Notes under the pieces: generated by a model | Databases searched by the model: none | The model's input: only the letters and a program-made list of their open reading frames with translations | What the model was told of the DNA's origin: nothing | Source of the DNA: Chrysomallon squamiferum | Taxonomy: Eukaryota; Mollusca; Gastropoda; Neomphalida; Peltospiridae | Reading direction: 5' to 3' | NCBI GenBank assembly: GCA_012295275.1 | Contig: CM022671.1 | Coordinates: 28,692,250 to 28,756,249 of the forward strand | Length of the DNA: 64,000 nt | Part shown: positions 19,802 to 46,629 of the stretch, piece by piece | How the letters are laid out: the number at the start of each line of letters is the position of its first letter | How positions within the stretch are numbered: position 1 is the stretch's first letter | Translations under genes and position numbers: made by a program

Positions 19802-19886
<85 letters not shown>

Positions 19887-20561
19887 TATTGGTTCAAACT
19901 TTTTGTATTATATTCTATTCTATAACAAATCAAGCGTTCCTTTGAGAACCATGTAAAAACGTATTGTTAACAGATTAAGTTTTTAGATTTTTGTTCTCCC
20001 GAGTAATTTGTGTAAATTCGACTAAATAAGTTTTAAATGTTAGAAAAATTCATATCGATAACAAACAAATAATAAATAAATAAATCCTTCATGAACAAAA
20101 TATGAATAATATAAGACAATTACTTGTCATATATATGTATGACAAGTATTTTTATTTTTTATTTTTATTATTATTTTTATTTTTTTTATATATATATATA
20201 TATACTCTAAATATTTAGTATTCTTCATTAACCTCAGTCAATAAAATACACACGCTCGCGCGCACATACACATTATAGTTATTTTTAATATATAAAAATA
20301 TCAAAGTACGGAATACACAAATAGCTATGTTACTTTTAAAACACGCAGTCGGTCCAGTTCGCATTTCTCGATAGCAGTAATCGTTTAGCAACTACTACTT
20401 TGACAGCTGAAGCGGACAGTGATGGATTTAAACATAAAAATTAAATTAAATGAAGCATATAATTTTCGAACGATCATTAATAAATGTAAATTAATTTTGT
20501 CTTTAAATTTAATAATATTTAATATATTTATATTTTTGTAATCTCACGAGAAGATGCCAAC
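19129..20561. other. intergenic, microsatellite-bearing
   Basis: No gene recognised. It holds an (AC)n tract (19293-19352), GAAC repeats near 19630, a (TTTA)n then (TTA)n tract (19803-19887) and short AT runs. The last 200 bases are the presumed upstream region of GOSR1; no TATA box can be singled out in this AT-rich DNA. Confidence 0.7.
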
Positions 20562-21416
20562 ATGACTAAAAGTAAGATGGCCGACATGGGGAACCTGTGG
20601 GAAGGTAAACAGAGTAGTTTCTAATGTTCCCGATAATGGCTTCATTTATAATACTGGGTTTCGCAGTAGCTTATATTTCAGTCACATTTAACGAAATGAA
20701 TATAACACAATTTCTGTTTTTGGATGCTGAAGCAACATATTAATGTTTACAGGAATGACAGATCGTATTATGAAGGATTTAGGATTATTTATAAAAACCA
20801 AAACTGCAGTGTGCAAGAAATGACTTGCAGTTTATTGAGCTTATTAAAAATCATAATGACAGTTTAAGCTTTATAGACTCAAACATATGACCAGTTTAAA
20901 TCCAACAAAATACTTTCATAACTTAAAGATCAACATCTGCTTTAGTGATCTACGGTTGGCCACTACCATCGTCACTGACACATCGTTACCTTTCAAGATT
21001 TCGTTTTAAATTAAAGCAAATGTGTACAAATTGTTATCAACAAGTAACATTTTATTTGGATGATGAAACCTATACATATAAAATTATTTTGAAAATAGTT
21101 GCAGTTAATGAGTTGTACAGTTTACTAGATTCTTCTCTCTGGTTATTTTTCAATAAATAATAATAAAAGTAATAAATCCTTTTTATTTTTCAGATTTACG
21201 GAAACAGGCCCGACAGCTAGAAAATGAAATTGATCTCAAACTGGTTTCATTTAGCAAACTTGGTACCAGTTATTCCTCACAAAGAGACTTTGACAGGTAA
21301 AAATTTGGAGACGTTTTAATTTGTGTCGGAGACAATTTATTACTAACCTTTTGAAATTATTTTAAAACTGAACAAAATATTACAGTTAAATGAAATTACA
21401 TTCATGCTTTGTGTTA

Positions 21417-21487
<71 letters not shown>

Positions 21488-22236
21488 AAATAATAACAGT
21501 AGTTATTAAGATATATGTGAAAACAAAACAAAACAAGCACTCATCCCACAAAAAACAATTTATTAAAGAAAGAATAAATTGTTATATTTAATGATAGGCT
21601 TAATACTTTTTCAAAATCTTAAGTATAGATAATGGGAGAGAAAATTTGCAGCCATCTTGCTGTGAACTACTTTTTTTCAGTTGCAGCAATTGGTCTTTTA
21701 TATCCCTTTCCCTTAGACATCAAAGTGTATACGACACGTTTTGAAAATGCAGTTCAGGACACTTCCTAGGATAGGAAATAGCCCAGTAGGGCACTAAAAA
21801 GGATTGTGAATCCTTAAAAATTTGCTCAGTTAAACAAATTTACTTCCATTAACCGATGCCCATGGTTATATGAAAATATGACTTTGTAAAAATTCTGTCA
21901 TTTTACTTAAAGATAAAGAATCATTTAAAAAGCAAAATGGTTTCCTTATAGAGTGACTTTATATTCTTGCTTTTAAGAATATTTTCTTCATTTTCGTTTT
22001 AAACAGTGCAACACTTGGAGAAAAAAGGTAATAATTTAAATATCCAATCAGTCATCAGCAAACCTTTCCTTTAAAAGGAATTTTGGTGTATATTGTTATT
22101 GGTTTTTTGTTAAAGAAAAACATTTAACGCAAATCAATTTTTGTTTTTTTATTAATATTGTTATTGTTATTATTCTTATTCTTATTCTTATTCTTATTCT
22201 TATTCTTATTCTTATTCTTATTAATATTAATATTAA

Positions 22237-22281
<45 letters not shown>

Positions 22282-22777
22282 ATATATGCATTTTATTGCT
22301 GCTTTTTTTTCTATTTTTAATATAATTAATAAATTTATATTTATTGTCAGACTGAAAAGAAATAAAAAATGTGTTTGTTATACATGTAGTACTTATATAC
22401 TAGGGTATATAAAAGTAATACATTTTAAAGCAGTAATGTTATAATTTTTAAGATAAATCAAAAAAATTTACCTTTTCTTGTTATCAAATGCAAAGTTCTA
22501 CAAAAAAATATTAAACAAAGGAAAAGAAAAGATTAATAATATTTAGACATTTATAGCTTAAATATAAATATATATATATATATATATTTTTAAAGTAATT
22601 ATATTCTTTTTATTTTTATCTTTTTCTGGTCTAGTAATTAATAAATATTTATATTATTATTTATGCATTTATATGCATTTTGGTTGATGTTCTTTATGAA
22701 ATACAGTTGCATGTACCATATAATGCATGTACTTTTTATTGTTTTAAATTTTTAAAATATAATTTCTCTCTCTCTGT

Positions 22778-22809
<32 letters not shown>

Positions 22810-23996
22810 CCGGTTAATTGAAGTCCTCCTTTTCTCCTATAAGCTCAATCATTGTTTTTTCTATCAGCTTTCTTCAATTTTCAGTCATCACAAAACCATT
22901 TTCATGTCATTTATGCAAAACTATTAAACAGAATTCTTGCCAAACATTTTTCTCCAAATAATTGTGTGTAAGTGTGTGTAAAGTTACATTTACCAAAAAT
23001 TTGTCCATGTTTCAATTATTTTACATCAGTTAGTGTATATATATTAAATTGTGTTATAAACATTGCTTGTTACTTAATAAGTTATACATTCTGACATTTT
23101 GGTAATAACCATTGTAACTGTATATTTAACATTTCAGAAAATTATATTAATGATGTTCTTTAAGCTATTAGAACTTATCATTCTTTTATCATGCCATACT
23201 TGTACAAAAAGATATAGATACATATACACACACAGACACATATATGAATGAATGACATTCAGTGTTTTGTGTTTGTATATATATTGCTAAGCAAATTGAT
23301 GTTTTTTAATAAGTGCATGTTGTCTGCTTATAATTAATAGAAAAAAGTCTAAAAATATATATATATATATATATCTGACTGTAAGATATTTATTTTTATT
23401 CTCTGTTATAATAATGTTCTGTTGTTGTTTTGGTGATATAGTCAGTGCAGCTGTATGGTGACTGGTGTTTTCCTGTTATAATTTGTATTGTTTTTAACCT
23501 TAAATTTCTGATATTATTTTGAATTGAATTTTAGTGAATATCAGATTTCTTTTAAATTCCTGTGTTACAAATATTATGTAAATCTAATTGTATTATATAA
23601 ATAAAGCAGAACAATTGTTTTTACACCATAAACATTAATAAATGAAATTGGCAAATTTTTATTATTATTTTAATTTTTATTTTTTTTTTTTTTTTTTTCT
23701 CCTCTTGGGGTCTGCGAAAAAGGAATAAAATTGGATTTAAAAAAAAGAGAAAATAATGCATATTAAGGGGTTACAGCCAAAATGTCTAAAACAATTTTTG
23801 TTTTGCTTAAAATTTCTCATATATAAATAATCAAATAAATATTAAGTTTAAGTGCTACTTTTAAAACAGATGACAGTTTTAATTAATTACAAAATTCTCT
23901 GTGTGTAACATTGACAGGATGACATTTCTTCTATACCAACAGTCAGAGCAACAAAAACAGTAAAATACCAGACTTAAATTTTATTATCTAACACTT

Positions 23997-24030
<34 letters not shown>

Positions 24031-27000
24031 TGACACAGTCACACAAACAGGATTTGTTATAAATGATGAGCAAAATATACTTTCACAGCATTCATATATA
24101 CAGTAGTTCTATCATTTACTCATACAAAACAAGTAACTGTTAGCTAAGGTCTGCATATAGAATTTTTTTGTATTTATCTAGTAATGAGAGAACAGATAAT
24201 AATACTGTATATACTTGTGTATAAGTCGAATTTTTGGGAGACTATATTAAGGTAATATTTTGGGGGTTGACTTATACATAGGTAATGCTTTTGTAGCTGT
24301 TGCTGAAGAGTCGCCATTTTGACTATTTTTTGCTACGGGATGCATCTTTCAGCTTTTCAAAAATATAATTTTATCATTATAAAAATTTTGAAAAATTAAA
24401 TAACAAAACCAAATATGAATGTAAAACATGATATTCTTCCATTTAATGACATAAAAATACATTTTAAAGCGAGAAAACCGTCATTACAGCGTTATGCCTT
24501 ACGGCGTCTTGCAATGATCTAGGAATGCAGACTTCTCTGCCAAATTGCACTAAATATCGGTCCTAATTTCATAAACAAAACTCACTTGTGTAATTGTAAA
24601 GAATTTGGTGAAATAATATTGCAATCGTGAAATCATAGAACGACTAAATATAACAGTAAGTTAGGTCTCCATGTTAGACCTCTTACATTAAAGAGATACT
24701 ATTTATGATACATTTAGGCTATAGCTCGTGTAACACATGCATTTACGTTATTATGGTATGTTCGTGCAAGTTATGTTACAGTAGGCGTACAATGTAGGCC
24801 TTCGTGGCACTGTCACACTGGTCTAAAAATAGTGACGGTGCCTGGAGTCTACAGTCGACTTATACACAAGTAATACCTAAAATGACGCAATTTTTTGTCT
24901 TAAAATACACATCGACTTATACATAAGGTCGCCTTGTACACAAGTATATACGGTAATAATATATTATAAACTGTTAGCTAAGGTCTGCATATAGAATTTT
25001 TTTGTAATGAGAGAACAGATAATAATAATAATATATTATTGATGTAGTTTTGTTTTTCAGTGACACAGCGCCTCTTATTAACAAATCCAGTAGTGAACAC
25101 ATGTTCGATACAATGGCTATGGAGATAAAGCAGTTGCTGGCAAAAGTAAGTTACTTTGATTAATATTAAGCTGTTAAGTATAATTAATCATCTGTTTTTG
25201 AAAAGTGATAACCACTGTGAAAACAACATAAACGTCATACTTTTCTTAATCGTTTGCTTTGCAGTCACTGAACGAATGCAAAATCTTTTTCAAAAACTAT
25301 TTTTATTTACATCATTATTGTAATTCCATTTTTTTCTTCTGTTTGTTTTCATAGTTTAATCTTGAGATAATTTTTAATTTTTAATTTTATTTTTTTTTTT
25401 CACATTTTTTTACATTCAAAAAAAAAAAGAAGAAAATTTATAATCTAATTTTCATGAAACTGAACATAGTTATCATGAACAAGTTGGTTTCTGATTTTTT
25501 TTTTTACCAGATATTTGAAATTATGTCTACATACAATACATTAAAAGGAAATATTTTTGATTCTAGTTGACGGCTATTAATGACAGAATGGTAGAGTACA
25601 CACAGACAGTCAGTATGAACTCACCTGCTCTGCTACACACTCTACAGCGACACAGAGACATCCTGCAGGACTACACACACGAATTCCAGAAGACCGAGGC
25701 AAACATCATGTTTATTAGAGAAAGAGAAGATTTACTGGGATCTGTGCACAGAGATATTAAGTATGTGAAGAGAAAGATGATATTTAAAATACACATGTTG
25801 TTGTTTTTTTGAGTAGTTATACCATTTCTTTCTCTATAAACATAATTTGTATGTACGACAACTGCGGATTGCACTGTATTTATTTTAAAGTTTAATTATT
25901 TAATTATCATACAATTACGTGTTTAAGGTTACACGTGTCTTTATTGTTCTGTCTGAAACTTTAATCTGTTTTTTATTTTATTTTTATAATTTAGATGTTC
26001 TGTATTTAAAAACAGTTTTTGAAATGAAAATAGAATAATAAACATTGACAGAGTAATTTTACATACCTCAGAATCTGCGCTTAAAATTCTATTTGTTTTT
26101 GTTCTTTTCTGACATTTCATGCAGCTATGGAAAGTAAAATATATTTTTACAGTTTTCGTTTAATTTTATTCACTCATTTGCACACACACACATTCATTTC
26201 TTTTTTAGTCTTACACATTAGTTATTATTATTTTTTAATATAATGTTTTTCTCTATAATTCTTTAATGGATTTATTTACTTCTCTAGTGCCTATAAAAAT
26301 TCTTCAGGTCTAAATAGAAGAACAGATTTATATTTAAAAGAAAATGAACACATAAGAAAGTAAGTATTTGATATATATATATATGTCCACAGTGACATTC
26401 TATATTACAGTAACAGAGCTACAGCCAAACTCTGTTCCAAAATAAATTTAAATGTAATTTATTATTACAGTGTAGTGTTTGAAAATCTGTTGCATTTGTT
26501 TTGTTGGAATTTATGGATAATTAATATATATAATTAATATATCTTCATCCTTTTGTGTTTTACAAGACTGATATTTTATAGATATATATTAATTACTATT
26601 TTGTATTTCAGTTCAGAAAGGATGATAGATGAACAGATAAGGTGAGTTATGTATATTTATTACCAGTATGCTGAGTTGAGTTGTAGCCTACAGACGATGT
26701 GCATTTATTATTAAATAACATTTTGTACACTTGTTAGTGACTCTTTCATTCTTTGCTGATAATAAAGGAAAATAAATAATATAACAATAGTGTGTGGCAT
26801 TTTCAGTGTCTTTTGAGTGCAGCATTCTTGTGTAACATAGGATCATCATACAGGAAAATAGCATTGTGAATATTTTTAAAATTTGCACTGCATTTTAGTT
26901 ATAATATTTTCTCCTTCCCCCACTGGAGAAATTCCTGAGACAATTTACGTTGTATTATATGTTATGTAATGTTTGTAATGTGTTGTTTTGTTTTTCAGTA

Positions 27001-28012
27001 TTGCAATAGCCACAAAAGAAAACTTACAGTCTCAGAAATCTGTGCTCGGAACAATTACACAGAAAATGACTACCTTAGGAAGTATCCTTTTTACTATTCA
27101 CATGGGATCTAGCATAGAAAAATAAGTAATGAATATCTGAATATCAAGAATGGAATCGTAGACACAATTTTAAACTTGCATTATAAGTGACAGAATGTGC
27201 TAATCAGTGTCATCATATATTACAGAATCTGAAATAATTAGTGTGATCAGGTAATAATTGTATGAAAGAGGAGACACAAGGTACTGCCAAACTGAGGGCT
27301 CCTTTTTGTGATCAGCAGTAAGGAATCTTTCATCCGCTTTTTCCTGTAGAAAAGCACACAGTAAGGTCTTTCATAAATCCTTGATATGTAGTAAGTACTT
27401 GAGTGAATTCTCAAGAAAGAGCCATAGTAATAATAATAGTTTGTGAGGTCTGAATGGGTTCTTTCTCAGTCATATGTTAATGATTTGCAGCATTAATGAA
27501 AATCCCATTCATGCCAGGGCTATGTGGCAGATGTATGAAAGTCTGTGATTTATATTTTAGTAGTAAAAGTGTATGACAAAAGAACCCTCGGCAACTGACA
27601 GGTAAAAACTGCCCAAGAACTTGAGAAGTGATAGCACCAGGCATTTACTTCTCAGAGAGTATCATTACACAAGAACATTTCCTAATAATCATTACAATGT
27701 TTAATAAATTATGAAAATACGTTAATAAAGATAATTGTAAACAACCAGTATTGTTTCAGGCTCATGCAGTAAATAGATAGCGGTTTGTATTTTATTCAGT
27801 CCATTTTACACACTCGTATCTTACTGTAGGTAATCATGTTACCCAAAGTTTAAATGAATTAGTTTAATTTTCCGTAACCTATTTCAGACAGATTTCCAGT
27901 GCTCAACAATTTAATGCAGAGAATAAACATTCGCAAGAGGAGGGACACCATAATACTTGCACTTGTTATAGCTGTTTGCATCATTCTCTTGATACTCTAT
28001 GCTTTCCACTGA
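20562..28012 (+). CDS. GOSR1: Golgi SNAP receptor complex member 1 (GS28), 8 coding exons
   Basis: A Qb-SNARE of the cis-Golgi that acts in ER-Golgi and intra-Golgi vesicle fusion. Exons read by eye: 20562-20604, 21194-21296, 25061-25145, 25567-25760, 26288-26359, 26612-26641, 26999-27081, 27888-28012. All have GT/AG borders and phases that join into 244 codons (human about 250). Hallmarks are LRKQARQLENEIDLKLVSFS (residues 16-35), LLHTLQRHRDILQDYTHEF (about 99-117), FIREREDLLGSV (about 126-137), the SNARE region from about SERMIDEQIS (167) to IRKRRD (223), and a C-terminal anchor from about 224 ending LYAFH. The start could also be the sixth codon (20577, MADMGNLWEDL), which fits family N-termini equally well. 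Exon 6 is only 30 bases. Intron 2 (3.8 kb) holds a MITE. Confidence 0.96.
21417..21482. repeat. (GT)n(AT)n microsatellite in GOSR1 intron 2
   Basis: A GT run followed by about 24 AT units. Other simple tracts in the same intron are (TTATTC)n with (ATT)n at 22165-22279 and T28 at about 22782-22809. Confidence 0.95.
24135..25025. repeat. about 60-base direct repeat flanking the MITE
   Basis: AACTGTTAGCTAAGGTCTGC plus the following 40 bases occurs at 24135-24201 and again at 24969-25025, the second copy lacking about 11 bases. It is too long for a target duplication, so it probably predates the MITE as a small tandem duplication. Confidence 0.75.
24203..24955. mobile_element. MITE-like DNA transposon in GOSR1 intron 2
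   Basis: Imperfect terminal inverted repeats: ACTGTATATACTTGTGTATA at the left, and at the right the reverse complement of ACAAGTATATACGGT with an intervening ACTTATACATAAGG. Both ends are flanked by TA. A second inner copy of the ACTTATACACAAG motif lies near 24855. No transposase ORF. A TA-flanked non-autonomous element, possibly Tc1/mariner-like; the superfamily is not certain. Confidence 0.65.
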
Positions 28013-29817
28013 CAGCTGTGTGTGTTAGTGATCATGTTATGTATAAAGAGTGTGAGTAAAATGTTTCAGAAAAGCCAGATGACTTTAGTGTGTTGTTTAA
28101 TAACATAGGGGTGAAAGTTACTGTTTTGTTTTCTGTGATTTGAAAACCAGAAAAAAAGAAAAAAGAAAATGGACAGTGAGAAAGATGAATTAGAAAATAC
28201 GGTACTGTGAATGAATTAAATTATGTATATCCTTATAGATAGTGTGTATCATATGTTATTTCCTGTTCCAACCATTTTGCTCTGTGATGGGCTTGTTGTG
28301 GGCTGTGCCATGTGCCTGGAGTATCACACATGGTATATTAAATGTAATATTTCAAAGAATAACACAATTTTGGGGAAAAATTAAAGTTTTAGGACTGTTT
28401 CTCTTCTTTTCCAACCATTTTGCTCTATGATTGGCTTGTTATGGAGCATTCTGGTATTTCAAGCATATTCTGATCCAGGCTTACTGAAAATAATTCAGGT
28501 GTAGACTTTCTATTGCATGGAATATATGGAACAGAATCTCAATTGTTGCAGTAAAACATGAAATTAGTTGTTCAGTATTAATGAAATTTTCTAATTCAAG
28601 GACAAAGTGTTTTAACAGTTTGATGGTGGGAATGATTGCAGTAATTTTGTATTTATTGTTTTTTATTTACACTTAAAGAAAACTGTCAGTTATATTATGA
28701 AATGTAGATATTGTTAAAGAAAGTGATTTAAAAAATAATAATAATAATAACCAATTTAATGATTTTTAGGTGGAACTAAATCATTGATGTTAGTGCCAGA
28801 GATGTCCAGTTACTATTCATCAATTGTAAAATGCAAGATATTTTAAATCTTACAGAGGTAAACATGTATAATGATAACATGCTAATAATAGTTGTTAATA
28901 AAAAAACTGGCAGGGGGAGGGATGATTTTTCAAACTGTATTTACACAAAAGCCTATCTGTAATTTCAACTCCACCCATCTTTGTCCTGTATGGAGACAGT
29001 TGTCTCTCCCAAGAACACACCTGTCAAAAAATAATTACATACCTGAATTTTCCCAGCGTCATTTGATACAGACTGTTACAGCAATGGTTACATGTTTATC
29101 ACAGCTTTTAAAAAATAAAATGTAACCTAACACATTTTCACATGGAAATAAATCTTTTTTTTCTCAGTAAATATATGTAAGTTAAGTAATTATTATCATT
29201 TCATTTCTCTCTGTCTGTCTGTCTGTCTCTCTTTGCATGTCAGAATTTCTGACAGATTGAATATATTTTTAGCATTGGGATGCACTTGCATTGGTTGTCA
29301 TATAATTCAGTAATAATCTTGCATGTTTTCTTAGTCACTAGGAAAACCAGACATGATAGATTTGAAAACTGCAGTCTATATTAACATTGTGATATTCTAA
29401 ACTTCAGGACTTGTACTAGTGATATATATAAATGAATATTAGTAAAATTTTAACGTACTTCTTACAGAAAAAGAACTGGGTAGCAGAAATGTCTTCTTAT
29501 AAATCCTTTTTTTTTTTATCTGGACAGGTCACTGAAATTTTGTTGTTTTCTACAAGTTGGTTGATCACATAAAAGTAATGTATTATTTTTGTGAATTAAT
29601 CTTACATTACAGTTCATAATTTTCATACAAGTCATTTGAACATTTTGCACTGTACTAATAATATCTAGCACTAGTTTTATTGTTATTTTATTAGTGAAAC
29701 ATTAATTATTAATTTAAGAAATTATAATTATTTTTCAATCACATTGGTACTTGGTGAAATTAATACAAATTCTGCACAAGGAATTTTATCAGTTGGGGTT
29801 TTTGATGTTTTAGTTTG

Positions 29818-29865
<48 letters not shown>

Positions 29866-31662
29866 GTGGTTAAAATATGGTTAATTTGATGTTTGACATA
29901 AAGAAAAATTAGATTTTTAATGATCTTGATGAATATTCATAAACATTTTACCTATTTTTATTTCTCCTTATATTTATTTATTTATAAGTAGCTGCATTCA
30001 AAATTTTATGACGTCTGAATACATGAATATGACGAGAACATTTTTAAATTGTTTCAAATCACTTTAAGTATTTGTTACTGTTGGCAGAATAACCTACATA
30101 CATTTTTATCTACATCAAAATAATTATTTTATTTATAGCAACCAATATTGGATAATAATAAGCATGCATGAATGGCGACCAACATTTTAAATATTGATTG
30201 GGAAATTTTAATTTTTTAAAAATAGATTTAAATAAGCATATTACCTAGTAAATTCGTGATAGTTAGCTTAAGAAAGATTTATTCAGTGTTTTCTCAATTT
30301 TTTAATGTTCTTATTTATTGTTAATTAAAAAAATAAAATTATAATAATAAATAAATAATGCATCCATGCACTTTATTATTAGGAAACATTGGTTGCTGTT
30401 AAGAATTAAAACAAACAATTTAATGTATACATAGTATATTTATACAGTCTGTTTATATTTATTTTCTTCGGTTGTGATAATGGTTGAATGATTGACAAGC
30501 TATTCAAGTTAACCAAGGGATAAATTTACACATTGGTGAATAGTATTGATAAAAATGATGGGATCTTTTGTTTTTAAAATTCCATTTTATTATCAGATTT
30601 TTATCAAGTTTGATTTCTGTATTTGTAATCCTGCATATAAAATTGGGAATTACTGTTGCCATACTGGCTTTTTATGTAACAGTTGTACCAAACTGATGCA
30701 GTCACAGTTTTATTAAATGTTATATAAATACATGACTTAAACAGAAAGTAAATAAATAAAAATAAATTTATGAATCTTCTATAACCCAAAATGAAGAAAT
30801 TAGTTGTCTGCTCAGTATTTTCTGTGATTATAAATATTCAAACAAAGAATATTTACTTTATTCAAGAAAAGTATATAAAATAACAGAAAGTATAAAAAAT
30901 GTTAAAAAAATTAAATAAAAAATTGCTTATATATTATAAAACTTTTTGACATTTACAGAAGCAGGAAACGTTAATAATCTGTTTAATAATTAATTTGCAT
31001 GTTCTGTATGAGCTGGAAAAAAAATCACATTCATTGGTGGTCATTGTTATAAATTGTTCTGTAAATAATTACTGATGTTTATTTATCAGTTTAATTTTAT
31101 GTTTATTGTTTCTGATCATGTCAGAAATTGGGACTGTACATATCTTTTTGGTGTATTCTCTATCTACCTGTACATAAATGGTATATAAATTATTTTATAT
31201 AAACATGGTGTTGTTGTTTTTGTAAGAAAATATAATTATTAAAATATATTTATGTATTAGGAAAACATAAGTAATTGGTGACTTTTTTAAGAATAAAATT
31301 AAATTTTGTAAAATTCATCAGCGAAAGATTAATAGTTTTAAGAAAAACCTTCATACATAGATAGACCATTTTTTTCAGTTCCGATTTTGGTTTCTTTTTA
31401 CATGGCTACATAACCGATGTAAATTTTCTGGATGTTAAAATGTTGCCAAAAAATGGCTAATACTTGAATTTTTATTCTTTCTGACTAAATATTGTCTTGT
31501 GTTTCTGGGAACATTGGTGCTGTCACAATTTTATAGCATGTTGAGAAAAAAGGTTATATAAAAATACCACATGGTTTGCCTTAAATGATACATACTTGTA
31601 GATTAAACCATGTTTGCTACATTCCTTTGTTAACACATCAGATTTGAATGTTAGTGTTTATT
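28013..31662. other. GOSR1 3' UTR and intergenic DNA
   Basis: No second gene recognised between the convergent GOSR1 and CENPV-like genes. AT-rich with a (TTA)n tract at 29819-29864 and several AATAAA-type hexamers, none of which I can choose as the real end. Two similar stretches, CCATTTTGCTCTGTGATGGG at about 28271 and CCATTTTGCTCTATGATTGG at about 28412, form a local direct repeat. Confidence 0.6.
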
Positions 31663-43155
<11,493 letters not shown>

Positions 43156-43277
43156 AAAATGAGTGAGCTGACCGTTCCTAATTGCGTAGTAATAGTATTA
43201 ACAATGCTAAACAGACAAGAACAACAAATATGAATTAATTTTATTTTCAATCAATCTGTATAAACCATATCACACAA

Positions 43278-43313
<36 letters not shown>

Positions 43314-43546
43314 CGGGACATATTAGCAATATTTTTTGTCATATAGCTGGTTTAGGACACACACAAACACACACACAGATTCTACTAACATTATTGTTCA
43401 TTTCAGTAGAGTAGTATTTTGCTGTTTTGTTAAGCAATGGCTATATATTATCCTGATATAAACTATATGGAAAATGAATGTGATTAATATAATTACAGGT
43501 GTTTCTGGTTTTCTTTTCCCTGTTTTTCCTTTTATTATTTTTTTAA

Positions 43547-43781
<235 letters not shown>

Positions 43782-44758
43782 GATTCTATACAAAGTAACG
43801 TTTTGCTCTCAGACAAGGTCCTAGATCACCGTCACAGGTCAGTAGGTATGAAGTCACGTTTGTATATTCTGTGTGTATTTCTGGAATTTATAAAATACAC
43901 CTTTCATATTTTATGTCCATTTATACATTTTTATCTTCCTCAGTCTTGTTTTTTGTGCGTCATCAAATGATGCAATGACGAAGCGCTTTTTTTGTTTTTC
44001 ATCTGAATAATAATAATAATAATAATAACAACAACAACAACAACAATAACAATAACAAAAATAAAAATAGAAATGATAATAATAATAACAATAATACTGA
44101 TACTTATTATGATGATGACGATGATAATGATAATATCATGACGATGACGATAATAATAATAATAATATTGATTATGATGATGATATCAACTTCATCTTCA
44201 GTAATAATTAGAACTAAGACGAAAACTAATCAAACGATAAAAATAGAAAAGAAAAAAGCGAACAAACAAACAAATAAATAAATAAACAAAGAAACAACCA
44301 ATGAATAAACAAACAAATAAAAACAAACACACAAACAAACAAACAAACAAACAATAAATAAATAAATAAACAAACAAACAATAAATAAATAATATAGTCA
44401 AAATACTGTGTTAGACGGTTACGCTGCTGGTGTAGAACAGAGTAATAGAATACAGAACTGTTGACTGTTAACACGATACAAAACTGCAACGTAAAAACTA
44501 TCTTTATTTTTTTAATAATTTATACCTTAGCGACTTCGAAGAAAAAATATCCCTTCGCTTTGACTGTAGCTCTTCTAGATAAATATCTTTCTTTCAAAAT
44601 ATTATTCTGTGTATCTGTAATTTATGTTTCCAGCAGATTGTCATCCGGTATAAATTACACACGAGCTTTCTTTGCAGCGATGAATTGATTCTTCCTCTTA
44701 AACAATTCTTGTTTTTTTTTAGAAAAAAAAAAAAAAAAAAAAAAAAATTGATTGATTG

Positions 44759-44795
<37 letters not shown>

Positions 44796-45702
44796 TTTTT
44801 TTTTTTTTTTTTTGAAAAAAAAAGAAACAAGCTGGTTTTGTTAATATTTCAGCAGCGATTGTTGCAGTGACTTAACATTAGGAGTTATTCCTCTTCTTTT
44901 ATTTTACGTTCGTTATTTCATGCAGATACGTAAAGAATGATTCTCAATGACTTTGTGCAATCAAAATAAATAAATAAATAATAAATAAATAAATAAACTT
45001 CTGACTGCATGTTAGTTCCTATTCCAGTCACTGCTCCTCGATTGACATACTTAACGTTTAAGCAGGCCAAGGTTCGAGATGACGAAATAAAAGTGTACCG
45101 GTTACACTAACTTCTGACCTGTTTGGACTTGGAACCTGTAAAAGCTTCTTTAAACAGAGAGGGCCATTAGTGTTGTAAATAACTCCATAAAAAAAATATA
45201 TTATAAAAAAAAGAACAAAAAAAAAAAAGCTGAATCATGGAGACATTTGATGGATGGATGGATGTGAGACATCAGTAGATTCAAGAGAGATATATTTATA
45301 TAATCCACGGTGAATGAGTATCAAGTGTACCGTGACGAACAAAGTGTAGTTAAATAATGTCTCGTCTTTCTTATTATTATGTAAAACTATTTCACCTTCT
45401 AGCAGTCTGCCTCTCCGTTTGTCACTTAATTTCTCTGTGTTTATGTGTGTATATATATGTGCATGTATGTACGTCTGTATGTATGGATCTATGTATCTGT
45501 GTATGTATATTTAGGATTTGAATATTCTGTGTCTTATGTACGTCTGAATAGACTCTGTACATAGACAATATTCGGGAACGCACTGGCGCAGGAGGACAAA
45601 GTCCAATCACGACCTCACAAACCCGTCAGATGCCGCTGACAAGACTCGAACGTATGGCGCCCATTCGCCCGGATTCATAATGCGGATGACGTTACCGTTC
45701 GT

Positions 45703-45955
45703 TCGTATGTATGTCTGTATGTCTGTATGTATGTATGTATGTCTGTATGTATGTCTGTATGTCTGTATGTATGTATGTATGTCTGTATGTATGTCTGTAT
45801 GTCTGTATGTATGTCTGTATGTCTGTATGTATGTATGTATGTATGTATGTATGTATCTGTATGTATGTCTGTATGTATGTCTGTATGTATGTATGTATGT
45901 ATGTATGTATGTAGGTAATATGTATGTATGTATGTATGTATGTATGCATGCATGT
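45703..45955. repeat. (GTAT)/(GTCT) tetranucleotide array
   Basis: About 250 bases of mixed GTAT and GTCT units. It produces long spurious open frames on both strands, none of which is a gene. Confidence 0.95.
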
Positions 45956-46585
45956 ATTTATGTATATCTGTATGTATGTATTTATGCATGTGTGTATGTA
46001 TGTATGTGTATGCATACACACACACACACACACACGCGCGCAGTCATATATATTGATGATAGTACTTCAGTGTGCACCATGGCTGTATGTGTGTTATTTT
46101 TGCGAGATGTAAAATTTATTCAGAAACATAAAGATGGACAGATGGAAAGAAAAAGAAATCTGGGATACAAACAAAATATATATAGACATGAAAAGATGCA
46201 GAGATCGATGGACAGTCAGCCGTTTATACTGTTTCAGTTACTCTCACACACTGTTTACTAATTTCATGAATAAATAAAGAAGACATTTCCCACTATAAAT
46301 AAAAAATATTTTATATTTTCTGAAACTGTTCATTTGATGAAGACAGATCTAAAAGGTTGATATTACGAATGTCATAAATCTATATTAAGAAAAGGCATGA
46401 TTCGAAATCAGCTTACTATCTAATGTTAATCCTATCCAAACCCATACTGTGGACCTAACTCTGATACTAACCTCAGATCTAACCGTGTCCCTAACCCTAA
46501 CACTAAAACTATCGATAACCTGAATATATTCTTACTTTAACATTAACCTTAAAACTAACACACAAGCGAACACATAGTCTCTCTG

Positions 46586-46626
<41 letters not shown>

Positions 46627-46629
46627 CTC

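Noticed and set aside
45590-45690. tRNA-like B box (ACGTTCGAGTCTT on minus) suggesting a SINE head
   Set aside because: No matching A box at proper distance and no cloverleaf could be drawn.
45675-46261. Long open frames on both strands rich in Tyr/Val/Cys/Met or His/Thr
   Set aside because: Translated GTAT/GTCT tetranucleotide repeat; no complexity beyond the repeat.
46430-46560. CCTAAC-like stretch resembling telomeric repeats
   Set aside because: Only scattered CCTAA(C) units with no regular six-base period; not enough to call an interstitial telomere.
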